Shown here: piece after piece, positions 1-5,840 of the stretch | Layout of the letters: each line of letters opens with the position of its first letter | How positions within the stretch are numbered: the first letter of the stretch is position 1 | NCBI GenBank assembly: GCA_021771675.1 | Contig: JAETOP010000150.1 | Location: forward strand, 1 to 5,971 | DNA length: 5,971 nucleotides | Direction: 5' to 3' | Source: Oscillospiraceae bacterium | GTDB taxonomy: Bacteria > Bacillota_A > Clostridia > Oscillospirales > Oscillospiraceae | Notes under the pieces: model-generated | The model's input: the letters and a program-made list of their open reading frames with translations, nothing else | What the model was told of the DNA's origin: nothing | The model's database searches: none | Made by a program: the position numbers and the translations under genes

Positions 1-144
1 CGAACTGCTTTCCTGGAGGCTTACAGCCTGACAGTGATTCGCATTCCGAATAATGAAGTCAACAGAAATTTCACCGGTGTTTGTGAGTATATTGATTCTG
101 TGGTAAAGCGTTCCCTCATCGCCCAACAGCATACAAATCTGTAA
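1..144 (+). CDS. DUF559/Vsr-like endonuclease-domain protein, C-terminal fragment
   Basis: An open frame enters from the left edge in frame 1 and stops at TAA 142-144, giving 47 residues. The readable part contains the stretch LTVIRIPNNEVNRNF followed by GVCEYIDSVVK. This matches what I remember of the C-terminal end of DUF559 proteins: a strand with V-I-R-I, then N-x-E-V, then a final helix. These are small PD-(D/E)XK/Vsr-like proteins of roughly 110-130 residues, so about two thirds is missing to the left. The catalytic residues would lie in the missing part, so activity cannot be judged. The family is predicted to have a nuclease fold, but its cellular role is largely unknown. The gene is convergent with the ABC operon and is followed directly by a repetitive hairpin element. 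Confidence 0.72.
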   Translation, partial: RTAFLEAYSLTVIRIPNNEVNRNFTGVCEYIDSVVKRSLIAQQHTNL

Positions 145-160
145 CATTTTACTGCACAGT

Positions 161-220
161 CCCTCAGTCACGGCTACGCCGTGCCAGCTCCCCTTACACA
201 GGGGAGCCTTCCTCAGAAGC
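161..220. repeat. REP-like double-hairpin intergenic repeat
   Basis: Two perfect stem-loops lie back to back: CACGGC/GCCGTG (169-174 with 178-183, 3-nt loop) and GCTCCCC/GGGGAGC (187-193 with 201-207, 7-nt loop). The right part, 200-220, recurs at 5534-5554 with 20 of 21 bases identical. Two copies of an extragenic palindrome in one 6-kb window indicate a dispersed repeat family. I recall similar strings from gut Clostridia, but copy number has not been checked here. Confidence 0.7.
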
Positions 221-227
221 TTTTTAT
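205..227 (+). terminator. possible weak terminator for the DUF559-type gene
   Basis: AGC-C-TTC (205-211) can pair with GAAGCT (216-221) around a CTCA loop, with one bulged C. The stem is followed by TTTT and then AT. It would compete with the 187-207 hairpin for the same bases. The stem is short, so this is a tentative call. The position, about 60-80 nt past the stop codon at 144, is suitable. Confidence 0.3.
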
Positions 228-280
228 CTGGTTCCATTCAACTCTCTGCCCGGTGACGGGGAAAACATAAAAATGTCTAT

Positions 281-320
281 AAAAAGCCATAAAATGCCCG
301 GTGCGAATTTTCGCACCGGG
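281..320 (-). terminator. Rho-independent terminator of the ABC importer operon
   Basis: A perfect 11-bp inverted repeat pairs 297-307 (CCCGGTGCGAA) with 310-320 (TTCGCACCGGG). Read on the minus strand it lies 15 nt beyond the ATPase stop codon. It is followed by CATTTTATGG and a second run of five T (285-281). The stem is strong but the T-tract is interrupted. It could also stop plus-strand transcription coming from the convergent gene at the left edge, though there the T-tract is poorer. Confidence 0.8.
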
Positions 321-335
321 TCATTTCTTGTAATC

Positions 336-1955
336 TTACAAAAGCTTCAGGCTGCCGGAGGTGATGCGCTGGCCGCTGATGCGGTCGAAGAGCATGATCT
401 CGCTGCCGGAGATGTTCAGCCGAATCTTCTCCCCCAGCTTGAACAGGGTGTTGCCGAAGACCACGCCGGTGAGGAGGAATTTCCCCACCCGGATTTTGAT
501 GGTGGACTCCATGCCCGTGGGCATGGCGCCGTAAATCTCCCCCTCCAGGATTCCCTGGGGGTCGATTTCCAGGAACTCAGGCCGGATGCCCAGCACCAAA
601 TCCTCGTTGGTCAGCACCGGCTCCTCCATCATGGCGTCGTCCTCTTCCACCACCTTGGAGATGTGGTAGCGGAACACCTCGTCCTTGTTGCTCTTTTCCA
701 CATACCCCTTTTTTGCCGCCGCCGCTTTCAGGGCAGCGGCCTTTTCCGCCTGGCTCTTGTCCCGCTGGCGGAACCACTGCTCCAAATTCAGAGGCTGGGC
801 GGGGATGAAAGCGGCCTTGGCCCCATCCAGCAGGGTCAGGCTTACGCTGCCGTCCGCTTCCATGCGGCCCTTGGCCTCTACGAAGTTGATGGAGGGGTTG
901 CCCACAAAGTCCGCCGCAAACAGATTGTTGGGCTTGCTGTACACCGTCAGAGGGGCGTCGTACTGCTGCAAAACGCCGTTGTTAATCAGGCAGATCTGGG
1001 TGGCCAGGGTCATGGCCTCCATCTGGTCGTGGGTGACGTAGACGAAGGTGGAGCCGGTTTCCAGGTGGAGCCGCTGGAGCTCGTAGCGCATTTCCAGCCG
1101 GAGCTTGGCGTCCAGGTTACTGAGGGGCTCGTCCATGAACAGCACCAGAGGCTCGGGGGCCAGGGTACGGGCGATGGCCACCCGCTGCTGCTGGCCGCCG
1201 GAGAGCTCGGCGGGGTAGCGGTCCATGAACATGCTGATCTTCACAATCCGGGATACCCGGCGGACGGACAGGTCGATCTCTTCCTTGGTGAGCTTGCGCA
1301 CGGAAGAGGCGGGCTTGCCATTCCGGATGACCTGGAAATCCTCGGTCAGGCCGGCGGTGCGGGCCACGGCCACCTTCTCCTTCAAAGCGCTAATTTCCCC
1401 GGACATGTCCTTGCCCTGCTCCAGGTGGTAGCCGAAGAGCTTCTTGGCGGTGTACTGGGAGATGGTGAAGGCGTCGATGAGCTTGATGATGGCCTTCTTT
1501 TCGTCCAGCTTGCCCTTCTTATCCCGGCATTCCTCCAGAACCTTCTGGGCCTCCTCGGGCCGGGAGAGAATTTCTGCCAGCCGGGCGGCGTTCTTCGCCT
1601 CGAAATTGTACTCCGGCATTTCCTCTTTGATGTTGGAAAGACCGAAGGAGATGTTCTGGTAGACGGTCATGTTGGGCCACAGGGCATAGTTCTGGAAGAG
1701 GAAGCCCACCTTGCGCTTGTTGGCGGGGATGTTGATGCCCAGGGCGCTGTCGAACACCACCTTGTCCCCGATGGTGATTCGGCCGCTGGTGGGGGTTTCC
1801 AGCCCGGCGATCATCCGCAGTGTGGTGGTCTTGCCGCAGCCGGAGGGGCCCAGCAGCGTGACGAACGCATTATCCTGGATAACCAAATCCAGGTCGTCTA
1901 CGGCGTAGAACTTCCCCCAGTGCTTGGTCACGTGTTCCAATCTGATTTCAGGCAT
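336..1955 (-). CDS. ABC importer ATPase, MalK/FbpC type, with long helical-domain insertion
   Basis: This is the cytoplasmic ATP-hydrolysing subunit of the importer encoded by the operon (539 residues). All nucleotide-binding motifs are present: Walker [10 protein letters not shown] (36-44), Q-loop LFQNYAL with Q88, signature LSGGQQQR (251-258), Walker B LVLFMDEP (270-277), D-loop SNLD (279-282) and H-loop VTHD with H309. A C-terminal MOI/TOBE-like regulatory domain follows from about 355, with the landmark LGIRPE at 455-460. MalK/UgpC/FbpC proteins usually have about 350-370 residues. The excess lies in two places: about 110 extra residues between Q-loop and signature (roughly 107-240), and a Lys/Ala-rich, charged segment at about 390-445 inside the regulatory domain. 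The reading frame and every motif are intact, so these look like real insertions. The start is supported by GGAGG 8 nt upstream. The stop is TAA at 338-336. Confidence 0.95.
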   Translation of the reverse strand: MPEIRLEHVTKHWGKFYAVDDLDLVIQDNAFVTLLGPSGCGKTTTLRMIAGLETPTSGRITIGDKVVFDSALGINIPANKRKVGFLFQNYALWPNMTVYQNISFGLSNIKEEMPEYNFEAKNAARLAEILSRPEEAQKVLEECRDKKGKLDEKKAIIKLIDAFTISQYTAKKLFGYHLEQGKDMSGEISALKEKVAVARTAGLTEDFQVIRNGKPASSVRKLTKEEIDLSVRRVSRIVKISMFMDRYPAELSGGQQQRVAIARTLAPEPLVLFMDEPLSNLDAKLRLEMRYELQRLHLETGSTFVYVTHDQMEAMTLATQICLINNGVLQQYDAPLTVYSKPNNLFAADFVGNPSINFVEAKGRMEADGSVSLTLLDGAKAAFIPAQPLNLEQWFRQRDKSQAEKAAALKAAAAKKGYVEKSNKDEVFRYHISKVVEEDDAMMEEPVLTNEDLVLGIRPEFLEIDPQGILEGEIYGAMPTGMESTIKIRVGKFLLTGVVFGNTLFKLGEKIRLNISGSEIMLFDRISGQRITSGSLKLL

Positions 1956-1959
1956 GGTG

Positions 1960-3789
1960 TTAACCTCCTATTCCTTCGTCCAGGCTTGCGCCGGTGATCT
2001 TGTTGACCAGTGTGTTGCACACCAGAATGGTGATGATGAGCAGCAGGTTAATGCCGCTGGAAAATGCGTAAAGGCCCATTTCGTCGAAATAGTCCAGCGT
2101 GGTGGAGAGGATGAAGCCCTGGACGCACAGCAGCATGAACAGGCTCAGCTCTCTCAGGCAGGTCATGAAGGGCAGAAGGTAGCCGCTGATGATGGAGGAT
2201 TTCTGAATGGGAATGATGATGCGGGTCATCCGCTTGACCCAGGGGATGTCCTGGATGATGGCGGCCTCCTCGATCTCGCCGGAGAGCTGGAGCATGGAGT
2301 TCAGGGCGTTCCGGCTGGCGAAGGGGATGTACTTGATGGTGCCCACGATAATCAGCAGCGTGTAGGTGTTGAACAGGTTCAGCCTCTCCGAGGAGAACAG
2401 GATGAAGAAGGCGGCGCCCACCGCCAGCGACGGCATCAGATAGGGCAGGAAGGCCATGGAGTTGACATAATTCGCCCATTTGCTCCGCCGCTGCTTGCTC
2501 ACGGCGTAGCCGATCAGGGTGCCGATGGTGCCGGCGATCAGGGCGCAGGCCACGCTGACCCACATGGTGCCGGCGAAGGCTCGCCAGATGGTCTCGTTGA
2601 ACAGGATGCCCTTCTGGCCGTACATGCCGTTCTCGGAGATGTTCTCCCGGGTGACCCACCATTTGGTGGTCAGGTTATCCGGGTTTCCGGTGTAGAGGAA
2701 GGAATAGTCCCCGGGGTTGGGCAGGAAGGTCTCAAAGGCAAAGGAGACGATGGGGAAGATGCTGGTGAAGAAGGTAATCAGCACCAGGATGACGGCGATG
2801 ATGTACTTGCCCGCCTTACCCAGGTTGATTTTGGAAATCTGACCGGACTTGCCGGTGACGGTGGTGTAATTTTTCCGGCTGGTGAGGGACAGCTGATTCA
2901 GCAGCATGATGGCCACGCCGAAGATCATCATGATGATGGCCAGCACCGAGGCTTCGCCGGTGTACTTGGAGTTCATGGACACATACTTGGTGGACAGGGT
3001 GGTGAGGCCCAGGTAATGGGGCACCGGGTAGGAGCCCATGGCGCTGCCGAAGACCAGCAGAATGGTGGAGAGAATGGCGGGCTTCACCATGGGCAGGGTG
3101 ATGCGGGTCATGGTGCGCCACTTGGGGGTGTCCAGGATGGTGGCGGCCTCCTCCAGGTTGGCGTCCATATTCCGGAAAATGCCGCCGATAAGGATGTAGG
3201 CGAAGGGGGCGTAGTGGAGTCCCAACACCATCATGCTGGGGAACAGCCCCTGGCACCACCATTTCGGCATGGCTACGCCGAAGAGGCTGGCCAGCAGCCC
3301 GTTGGAGGTGCGGGTGACGGCGTTGGAGTTGAACAGATTCTGCCACACCACAGCCAGCGTCCACTGGGGCATGATGTAGGGGAAGATGAAAATGGAGCTT
3401 AAGTATTTCCGCCAGGCCAGATTGGTGCGGGTGATGAGAAAGGCAAACACGCCGCCGAAGAGTATGGAGATCACGCAGGTGCCCACCGCCAGATACACGG
3501 TGTTCAGCAGCGGGATCCACAGATTCTTTTTTGCCATTCGGCTGGTGAACAGATCGATGTAATTGACCAGGGTGTAGCCGCTGGTTTTGCCCGTCAGGTG
3601 GGCGTCGATGGTGCCGGGGTGGATGCTGAGGGTGTCCTCGATGATGGCAATGATGGGGGCGATGGTGGTAACCGTCACCACAATGCCCAGCACCAGGAGG
3701 ATGACGTTGTAGGGCTTTGAAAAAAAGGTGCCCAGCTTGTTCAGCCAGATTCGGAAGGGACTGGCCGCCAGGGTGTTATTTTGTTTCAT
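1960..3789 (-). CDS. ABC importer permease, fused two-domain (FbpB/AfuB-like)
   Basis: A 609-residue integral membrane protein that forms the solute channel of the importer. It is a tandem of two permease domains, roughly 29-305 and 325-605, each with about six hydrophobic segments. Clear segments include about 29-50, 92-118, 236-256, 280-300, 328-350, 405-430, 442-465, 530-556 and 575-593. Each half carries an EAA loop that contacts the ATPase: EAATILDTPKW...ITLP (214-233) and EAAIIQDIPWV...IIIP (508-527). In both, the conserved glycine of the EAA consensus is aspartate (D220, D514). Fusion of both halves is typical of ferric-iron (FbpB) and thiamine (ThiP) permeases, which suggests but does not prove the substrate class. 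Extracytoplasmic loops are long (about 51-90 and 352-400). The ATG at 3789 follows AAGGAG (3801-3796) by 6 nt. It lies downstream of the receptor gene and ends 4 nt before the ATPase gene. Confidence 0.95.
   Translation of the reverse strand: MKQNNTLAASPFRIWLNKLGTFFSKPYNVILLVLGIVVTVTTIAPIIAIIEDTLSIHPGTIDAHLTGKTSGYTLVNYIDLFTSRMAKKNLWIPLLNTVYLAVGTCVISILFGGVFAFLITRTNLAWRKYLSSIFIFPYIMPQWTLAVVWQNLFNSNAVTRTSNGLLASLFGVAMPKWWCQGLFPSMMVLGLHYAPFAYILIGGIFRNMDANLEEAATILDTPKWRTMTRITLPMVKPAILSTILLVFGSAMGSYPVPHYLGLTTLSTKYVSMNSKYTGEASVLAIIMMIFGVAIMLLNQLSLTSRKNYTTVTGKSGQISKINLGKAGKYIIAVILVLITFFTSIFPIVSFAFETFLPNPGDYSFLYTGNPDNLTTKWWVTRENISENGMYGQKGILFNETIWRAFAGTMWVSVACALIAGTIGTLIGYAVSKQRRSKWANYVNSMAFLPYLMPSLAVGAAFFILFSSERLNLFNTYTLLIIVGTIKYIPFASRNALNSMLQLSGEIEEAAIIQDIPWVKRMTRIIIPIQKSSIISGYLLPFMTCLRELSLFMLLCVQGFILSTTLDYFDEMGLYAFSSGINLLLIITILVCNTLVNKITGASLDEGIGG
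1964..1968 (-). promoter_or_regulatory. ATPase ribosome binding site inside the end of the permease gene
   Basis: GGAGG (minus strand, 1968-1964) lies 8 nt before the ATPase ATG at 1955. It is embedded in the last Gly codons of the permease, whose TAA is at 1962-1960. Ribosomes finishing the permease therefore stop 4 nt from the ATPase start, which suggests translational coupling and matched subunit amounts. Confidence 0.8.
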
Positions 3790-3807
3790 GGCGCGCTCCT
3801 TGCTTAT

Positions 3808-3851
3808 AAAAACGGCGCCTCTGGACCGTCTTTTTGAAATCCAGAGGCGCC
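3808..3851 (-). terminator. Intergenic attenuator-like hairpin between receptor and permease genes
   Basis: A perfect 12-bp GC-rich inverted repeat pairs GGCGCCTCTGGA (3814-3825) with TCCAGAGGCGCC (3840-3851) around a 14-nt loop. On the minus strand it is followed by G and five T (3812-3808). The permease ribosome binding site begins 7 nt further on. The T-run is short, so partial readthrough is expected. Such hairpins after the binding-protein gene are known from other importer operons (malE-malF), where they raise receptor mRNA relative to membrane subunits by termination or by protecting the upstream 3' end. Which mechanism acts here is inference. Confidence 0.72.
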
Positions 3852-3883
3852 TGATGTGTCAGGTTACCGATGTGCGGCTGTTA

Positions 3884-5215
3884 TCAGCCGGCGCTGTACT
3901 TGTCCAGCATCTCAATCCAGCTGCCCACGGTGAAGGCAACGGAAGCGCAGTACTCGGGGTCTTCCAGAACCAGCTTGCCGTCGGTGGTCCACCAGTCGTA
4001 GCCGGCGTCGTTCTTGGCGGCGAATTCCACGGTGGTGCCGTCCTCGGCCATGCCGCCCACCATGTGGTGGAACTTGGCCTCGTTGTCAGCGGCCACGATG
4101 GGGTTGGAGGAGTAGCCGCCCATGTCCTTGCCCCAGGCGGAGAAGCCATCCACGGTGCAGGTCATGTAGGCGATGAAGGCGCAGGCAGTCCAGGGCAGGG
4201 GGGAGTTGTCGGTGACGAACAGGTAATGGCAGTAGCCATAGCCGCCGATGCCCTCGAAGCCGTCCTGATAGGCAGCGACCTTGATGTTGTTCACGGAGAC
4301 GGAGTCGGACTCTTCCACGCTGCGCAGCTTGGAGTAAACCAGCAGGCCGAACTGATCGGTGGCGGACTTATCGACCAGGGTGTTGCAGATGGGGCCGTCG
4401 TCGGTCTGAGCGGAGTAGCTCTCCACCCACAGCTTGATCCAGGCCAGGGCGTAAGCGCCGTCCTCGCCAAGGCCCAGGTCCTCGGCGTCAACCTGCATCT
4501 CCTCAATGACGGGAGCGAAGTAAGCCTGCTCCTCGGCGCTCAGGGCCTCATAGGCCTCCCGCAGCCAGGCGGCGTAGGTGTCCTCGGTGAGCATGTACAG
4601 GAAGTTCTTGCCAACGATTTCGGAGTCGATGTCCATGAACAGGCCATGCTCGCCCTCGGCCACGAAGTCCCAGCAGTTGTCGTAGGTCTTGTCGCCGGTG
4701 CAGTTGTACTCGAAGACCTTGTTCAGGGTCTGCAGGGGCAGGAAGCCCTCGTAGTCGGCGGCGGTAGTGCCGTTGGCATCGGCCCAGTCCTTGGGGATGA
4801 AGGTGTCCAGAATGCCGGTCTCAACCATCTTGGACTGAATCTGGTTGCCGTCCTGGATCAGAGTCATGGCGAAGGTGCCGGTGCCCTTCAGGGAGTCAGC
4901 GGTGAGCTGATCGAAGATCTTGTTGTTCTTGGGCTGCTGCCACTCGAACTCCATGTTGTAGCTGGGGTCGATGGTCTGCAGGTAGGCGATGAACAGGGGC
5001 AGAGCGCTCTTGCCGCGGCTGGAGTTGCCCACGCCGTAGAACATCTTGCCGTTGGATTCCTCAATGGCCTTCTTGGCCAGCTCTTCCAGAGTCATGTTCT
5101 GGGCTTCGGCGATGATGGCCTTCACGTCGGTCTCGGCGGATGCCTGACCCACGCCGCACACGGCCATGGCCAGCACCATGGAAAGGGCCAGAACCATAGA
5201 GATGATTTTCTTCAT
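3884..5215 (-). CDS. Extracellular solute-binding protein of the ABC importer
   Basis: A 443-residue secreted receptor that delivers solute to the permease. The N-terminus is a clear export signal: KK, a hydrophobic core at about 4-19, then GQASA with a likely signal-peptidase I cut after A27 (ASA/ETD). Cys20 sits in MAVCGVG, but residue -1 is Val, so this is not a canonical lipobox and lipid anchoring is doubtful. The mature part is a soluble protein rich in acidic and aromatic residues (for example GYGYCHYLF, 325-333, and YDWWTTDG, 406-413). The length fits a family-1-like periplasmic-binding-protein fold, but I could not assign ligand residues. Operon order points to the FbpA-like class, and the substrate remains open. 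The ATG at 5215 is chosen over an in-frame ATG at 5248 because AGGAGG lies 7 nt before it and the signal peptide starts there. It is the promoter-proximal gene, separated from the permease by a strong hairpin. Confidence 0.9.
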   Translation of the reverse strand: MKKIISMVLALSMVLAMAVCGVGQASAETDVKAIIAEAQNMTLEELAKKAIEESNGKMFYGVGNSSRGKSALPLFIAYLQTIDPSYNMEFEWQQPKNNKIFDQLTADSLKGTGTFAMTLIQDGNQIQSKMVETGILDTFIPKDWADANGTTAADYEGFLPLQTLNKVFEYNCTGDKTYDNCWDFVAEGEHGLFMDIDSEIVGKNFLYMLTEDTYAAWLREAYEALSAEEQAYFAPVIEEMQVDAEDLGLGEDGAYALAWIKLWVESYSAQTDDGPICNTLVDKSATDQFGLLVYSKLRSVEESDSVSVNNIKVAAYQDGFEGIGGYGYCHYLFVTDNSPLPWTACAFIAYMTCTVDGFSAWGKDMGGYSSNPIVAADNEAKFHHMVGGMAEDGTTVEFAAKNDAGYDWWTTDGKLVLEDPEYCASVAFTVGSWIEMLDKYSAG

Positions 5216-5222
5216 ACGGATT

Positions 5223-5228
5223 CCTCCT
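5223..5228 (-). promoter_or_regulatory. Ribosome binding site fixing the receptor start at 5215
   Basis: A perfect AGGAGG (minus strand, 5228-5223) stands 7 nt before the ATG at 5215. The upstream in-frame ATG at 5248 would add 11 residues (MKRNFNSGGIR) ahead of the signal peptide and lacks a comparable well-spaced site, so it is rejected. Confidence 0.88.
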
Positions 5229-5247
5229 GAATTAAAATTTCGTTTCA

Positions 5248-5263
5248 CGGAGGCTTCCCCCCG
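5248..5263 (-). promoter_or_regulatory. Small leader hairpin in the receptor mRNA
   Basis: In the predicted 5' leader, CGGGGG (5263-5258) can pair with CCTCCG (5253-5248) around a GAAG tetraloop, with one G-U pair. It lies near the predicted transcript 5' end and about 20 nt before the ribosome binding site. It may only stabilise the mRNA end. No known riboswitch fold is visible in this leader of about 55 nt. Confidence 0.3.
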
Positions 5264-5275
5264 CTTACATCTTTT

Positions 5276-5303
5276 ATTATAGCAGCAATGTCAACAAATT
5301 CAA
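5276..5303 (-). promoter_or_regulatory. Sigma-A-type promoter of the ABC importer operon
   Basis: On the minus strand a perfect -10 box TATAAT (5281-5276) is preceded by TTGAAT (5303-5298, four of six -35 bases) with a 16-nt spacer. Transcription would start near 5269, leaving a leader of about 54 nt before the receptor ATG. The surrounding DNA is AT-rich, in contrast to the GC-rich genes. Confidence 0.75.
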
Positions 5304-5309
5304 GGTGGG

Positions 5310-5340
5310 AAAACTGATTTATTTTGTGTGAATCAGCTTT
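5310..5340. promoter_or_regulatory. Imperfect inverted repeat upstream of the importer promoter
   Basis: AAAACTGATT (5310-5319) and AATCAGCTTT (5331-5340) pair at 9 of 10 positions across an 11-bp centre. The repeat begins 7 bp upstream of the -35 box, a position suited to a transcription-factor site. On the plus strand it is followed by more T, so it could instead be a weak terminator, although no plus-strand gene ends there. The binding protein is unknown. Confidence 0.35.
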
Positions 5341-5376
5341 TTTGACAAAAAAGAATGCAGCAGCGGCAGGAAAACA

Positions 5377-5432
5377 AGATATAAGATACAAGATAATTAG
5401 GAGTTAGGAATGAGGAATTAGGAATTATAAAT
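5377..5432 (+). repeat. Left heptad array (eight 7-bp units)
   Basis: Read in steps of seven from 5377: AGATATA, AGATACA, AGATAAT, TAGGAGT, TAGGAAT, GAGGAAT, TAGGAAT, TATAAAT. The four central units are close copies of TAGGAAT, and the outer ones are degenerate but stay in register. The same unit occurs inverted in the array at 5676-5731. Confidence 0.7.
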
Positions 5433-5517
5433 CATGCTTATCGGGTTAACTCAGCAACCAAGCAAAATAGTACATTGGCAGGATGTTGAACGGAACGACG
5501 GAAAGGTTTCTGAGCAA

Positions 5518-5554
5518 AGGCTCCCGAAGTGTAAGGGGAGCCTCCCTCAGAAGC
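5518..5554. repeat. Second copy of the GGGGAGCC hairpin repeat
   Basis: AGGCTCCC (5518-5525) pairs perfectly with GGGAGCCT (5536-5543) around a 10-nt loop. The right flank 5534-5554 repeats 200-220 with one mismatch, and the hairpin loops differ. It lacks the CACGGC/GCCGTG hairpin of the left copy, so the family is modular. Confidence 0.7.
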
Positions 5555-5601
5555 CATTCCCCTTTACCATTCACCGAAACACTCAAAAAACATTACTTGG
5601 C

Positions 5602-5620
5602 GGGAGGCTAATAGCCTCCC
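5602..5620. repeat. Short perfect palindrome GGGAGGCT/AGCCTCCC
   Basis: GGGAGGCT (5602-5609) and AGCCTCCC (5613-5620) form an 8-bp stem with a 3-nt AAT loop. No T-run follows on either strand, so it is not a terminator. It probably belongs to the repeat element between the heptad arrays. Confidence 0.6.
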
Positions 5621-5675
5621 CTACGATCAAGTGGGAAATGCGGCAGCCCGCCAAACACCAATTTGCACAGCAAAA

Positions 5676-5731
5676 ATTCTCAATTCCCAACTCCCCATTC
5701 CTAACTCCTAATTCCTAATTCCTAACTCCCC
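5676..5731 (-). repeat. Right heptad array (eight 7-bp units, inverted)
   Basis: Plus-strand units from 5676: ATTCTCA, ATTCCCA, ACTCCCC, ATTCCTA, ACTCCTA, ATTCCTA, ATTCCTA, ACTCCCC. All eight fit the consensus A(T/C)TC(C/T)(T/C)(A/C) in perfect 7-bp register. This is the reverse complement of the unit in the left array. The array ends about 43 bp before the -35 box of the rightmost gene. Confidence 0.8.
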
Positions 5732-5773
5732 CCGCGGTGAAGTAAATAATTGTGCACCTTTTGTGAAACCCTC

Positions 5774-5802
5774 TTGACGGTTTTGGGAAATTGTGCTATA
5801 CT
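5774..5802 (+). promoter_or_regulatory. Sigma-A-type promoter of the replication-like gene
   Basis: TTGACG (5774-5779; five of six) and TATACT (5797-5802; five of six) are separated by exactly 17 nt. Transcription would start near 5809, about 30 nt before the ATG at 5841. This is one of the two clearest promoters in the window. Confidence 0.82.
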
Positions 5803-5803
5803 A

Positions 5804-5813
5804 TAGTTAACTA
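5804..5813. promoter_or_regulatory. Palindrome at the transcription start, candidate operator
   Basis: TAGTTAACTA is a perfect 10-bp palindrome directly after the -10 box and covering the expected start site. A further TTAAC follows at 5817-5821. A repressor bound here would block the promoter. The motif resembles MarR-type sites in general form, but no regulator gene is visible, so the call is by position only. Confidence 0.4.
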
Positions 5814-5840
5814 ACATTAACCAAGAAAAGAGGGATTTTT

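Larger units (their letters stand above)
5377..5731. mobile_element. MITE-like non-coding element bounded by inverted heptad arrays
   Basis: This 355-bp stretch has inverted ends: 5395-5426 is the reverse complement of 5682-5713 at 29 of 32 positions, including 18 identical in a row. Both ends are built of 7-bp units. Between them are two perfect hairpins (5518-5543 and 5602-5620) and no convincing gene. Terminal inverted repeats around a short non-coding core resemble a miniature inverted-repeat element or a composite of dispersed repeats. No target-site duplication is evident just outside it, and no transposase is present, so mobility is inferred only. Confidence 0.5.

Noticed and set aside
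273..1997. Long plus-strand open frame (574 codons) opposite the ATPase gene
   Set aside because: It is antisense to a gene with all ABC ATPase motifs. Its translation is low-complexity, rich in Gly, His, Leu and Val, as expected from the complement of GC-rich codons.
1924..3402. Long plus-strand open frame opposite the permease gene
   Set aside because: It is antisense to a clear membrane protein, and the translation is full of Gly, Asp, His and Gln with no recognisable domain.
3728..5230. Long plus-strand open frame opposite the receptor gene
   Set aside because: Its product is a Gly/Val/His-rich artefact of codon bias, while the opposite strand has a signal peptide, ribosome binding site and promoter.
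5216..5269. Thiamine (TPP) riboswitch in the leader of the receptor gene
   Set aside because: The leader is only about 54 nt and I see no CUGAGA-type core, so thiamine as substrate gets no support.
5276..5294. Perfect TTGACA on the minus strand (5294-5289) as the -35 box of the importer promoter
   Set aside because: It is only 7 nt from TATAAT. The correct spacing is met by TTGAAT at 5303-5298.
5342..5347. TTGACA on the plus strand as a promoter
   Set aside because: No -10-like hexamer lies 16-18 nt downstream; that place reads GGCAGG.
5377..5432. GATAAT-like units as a Fur (iron) box supporting iron uptake
   Set aside because: The units follow a 7-bp repeat register, lie about 75 bp or more upstream of the -35 box, and lack the inverted Fur-box arrangement.
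5434..5718. 94-codon plus-strand frame inside the repeat element
   Set aside because: It runs through two hairpins and the right heptad array, has no good ribosome binding site and shows no recognisable domain.
5377..5731. CRISPR array
   Set aside because: The repeat unit is 7 bp with no spacers, far from CRISPR repeat-spacer structure.
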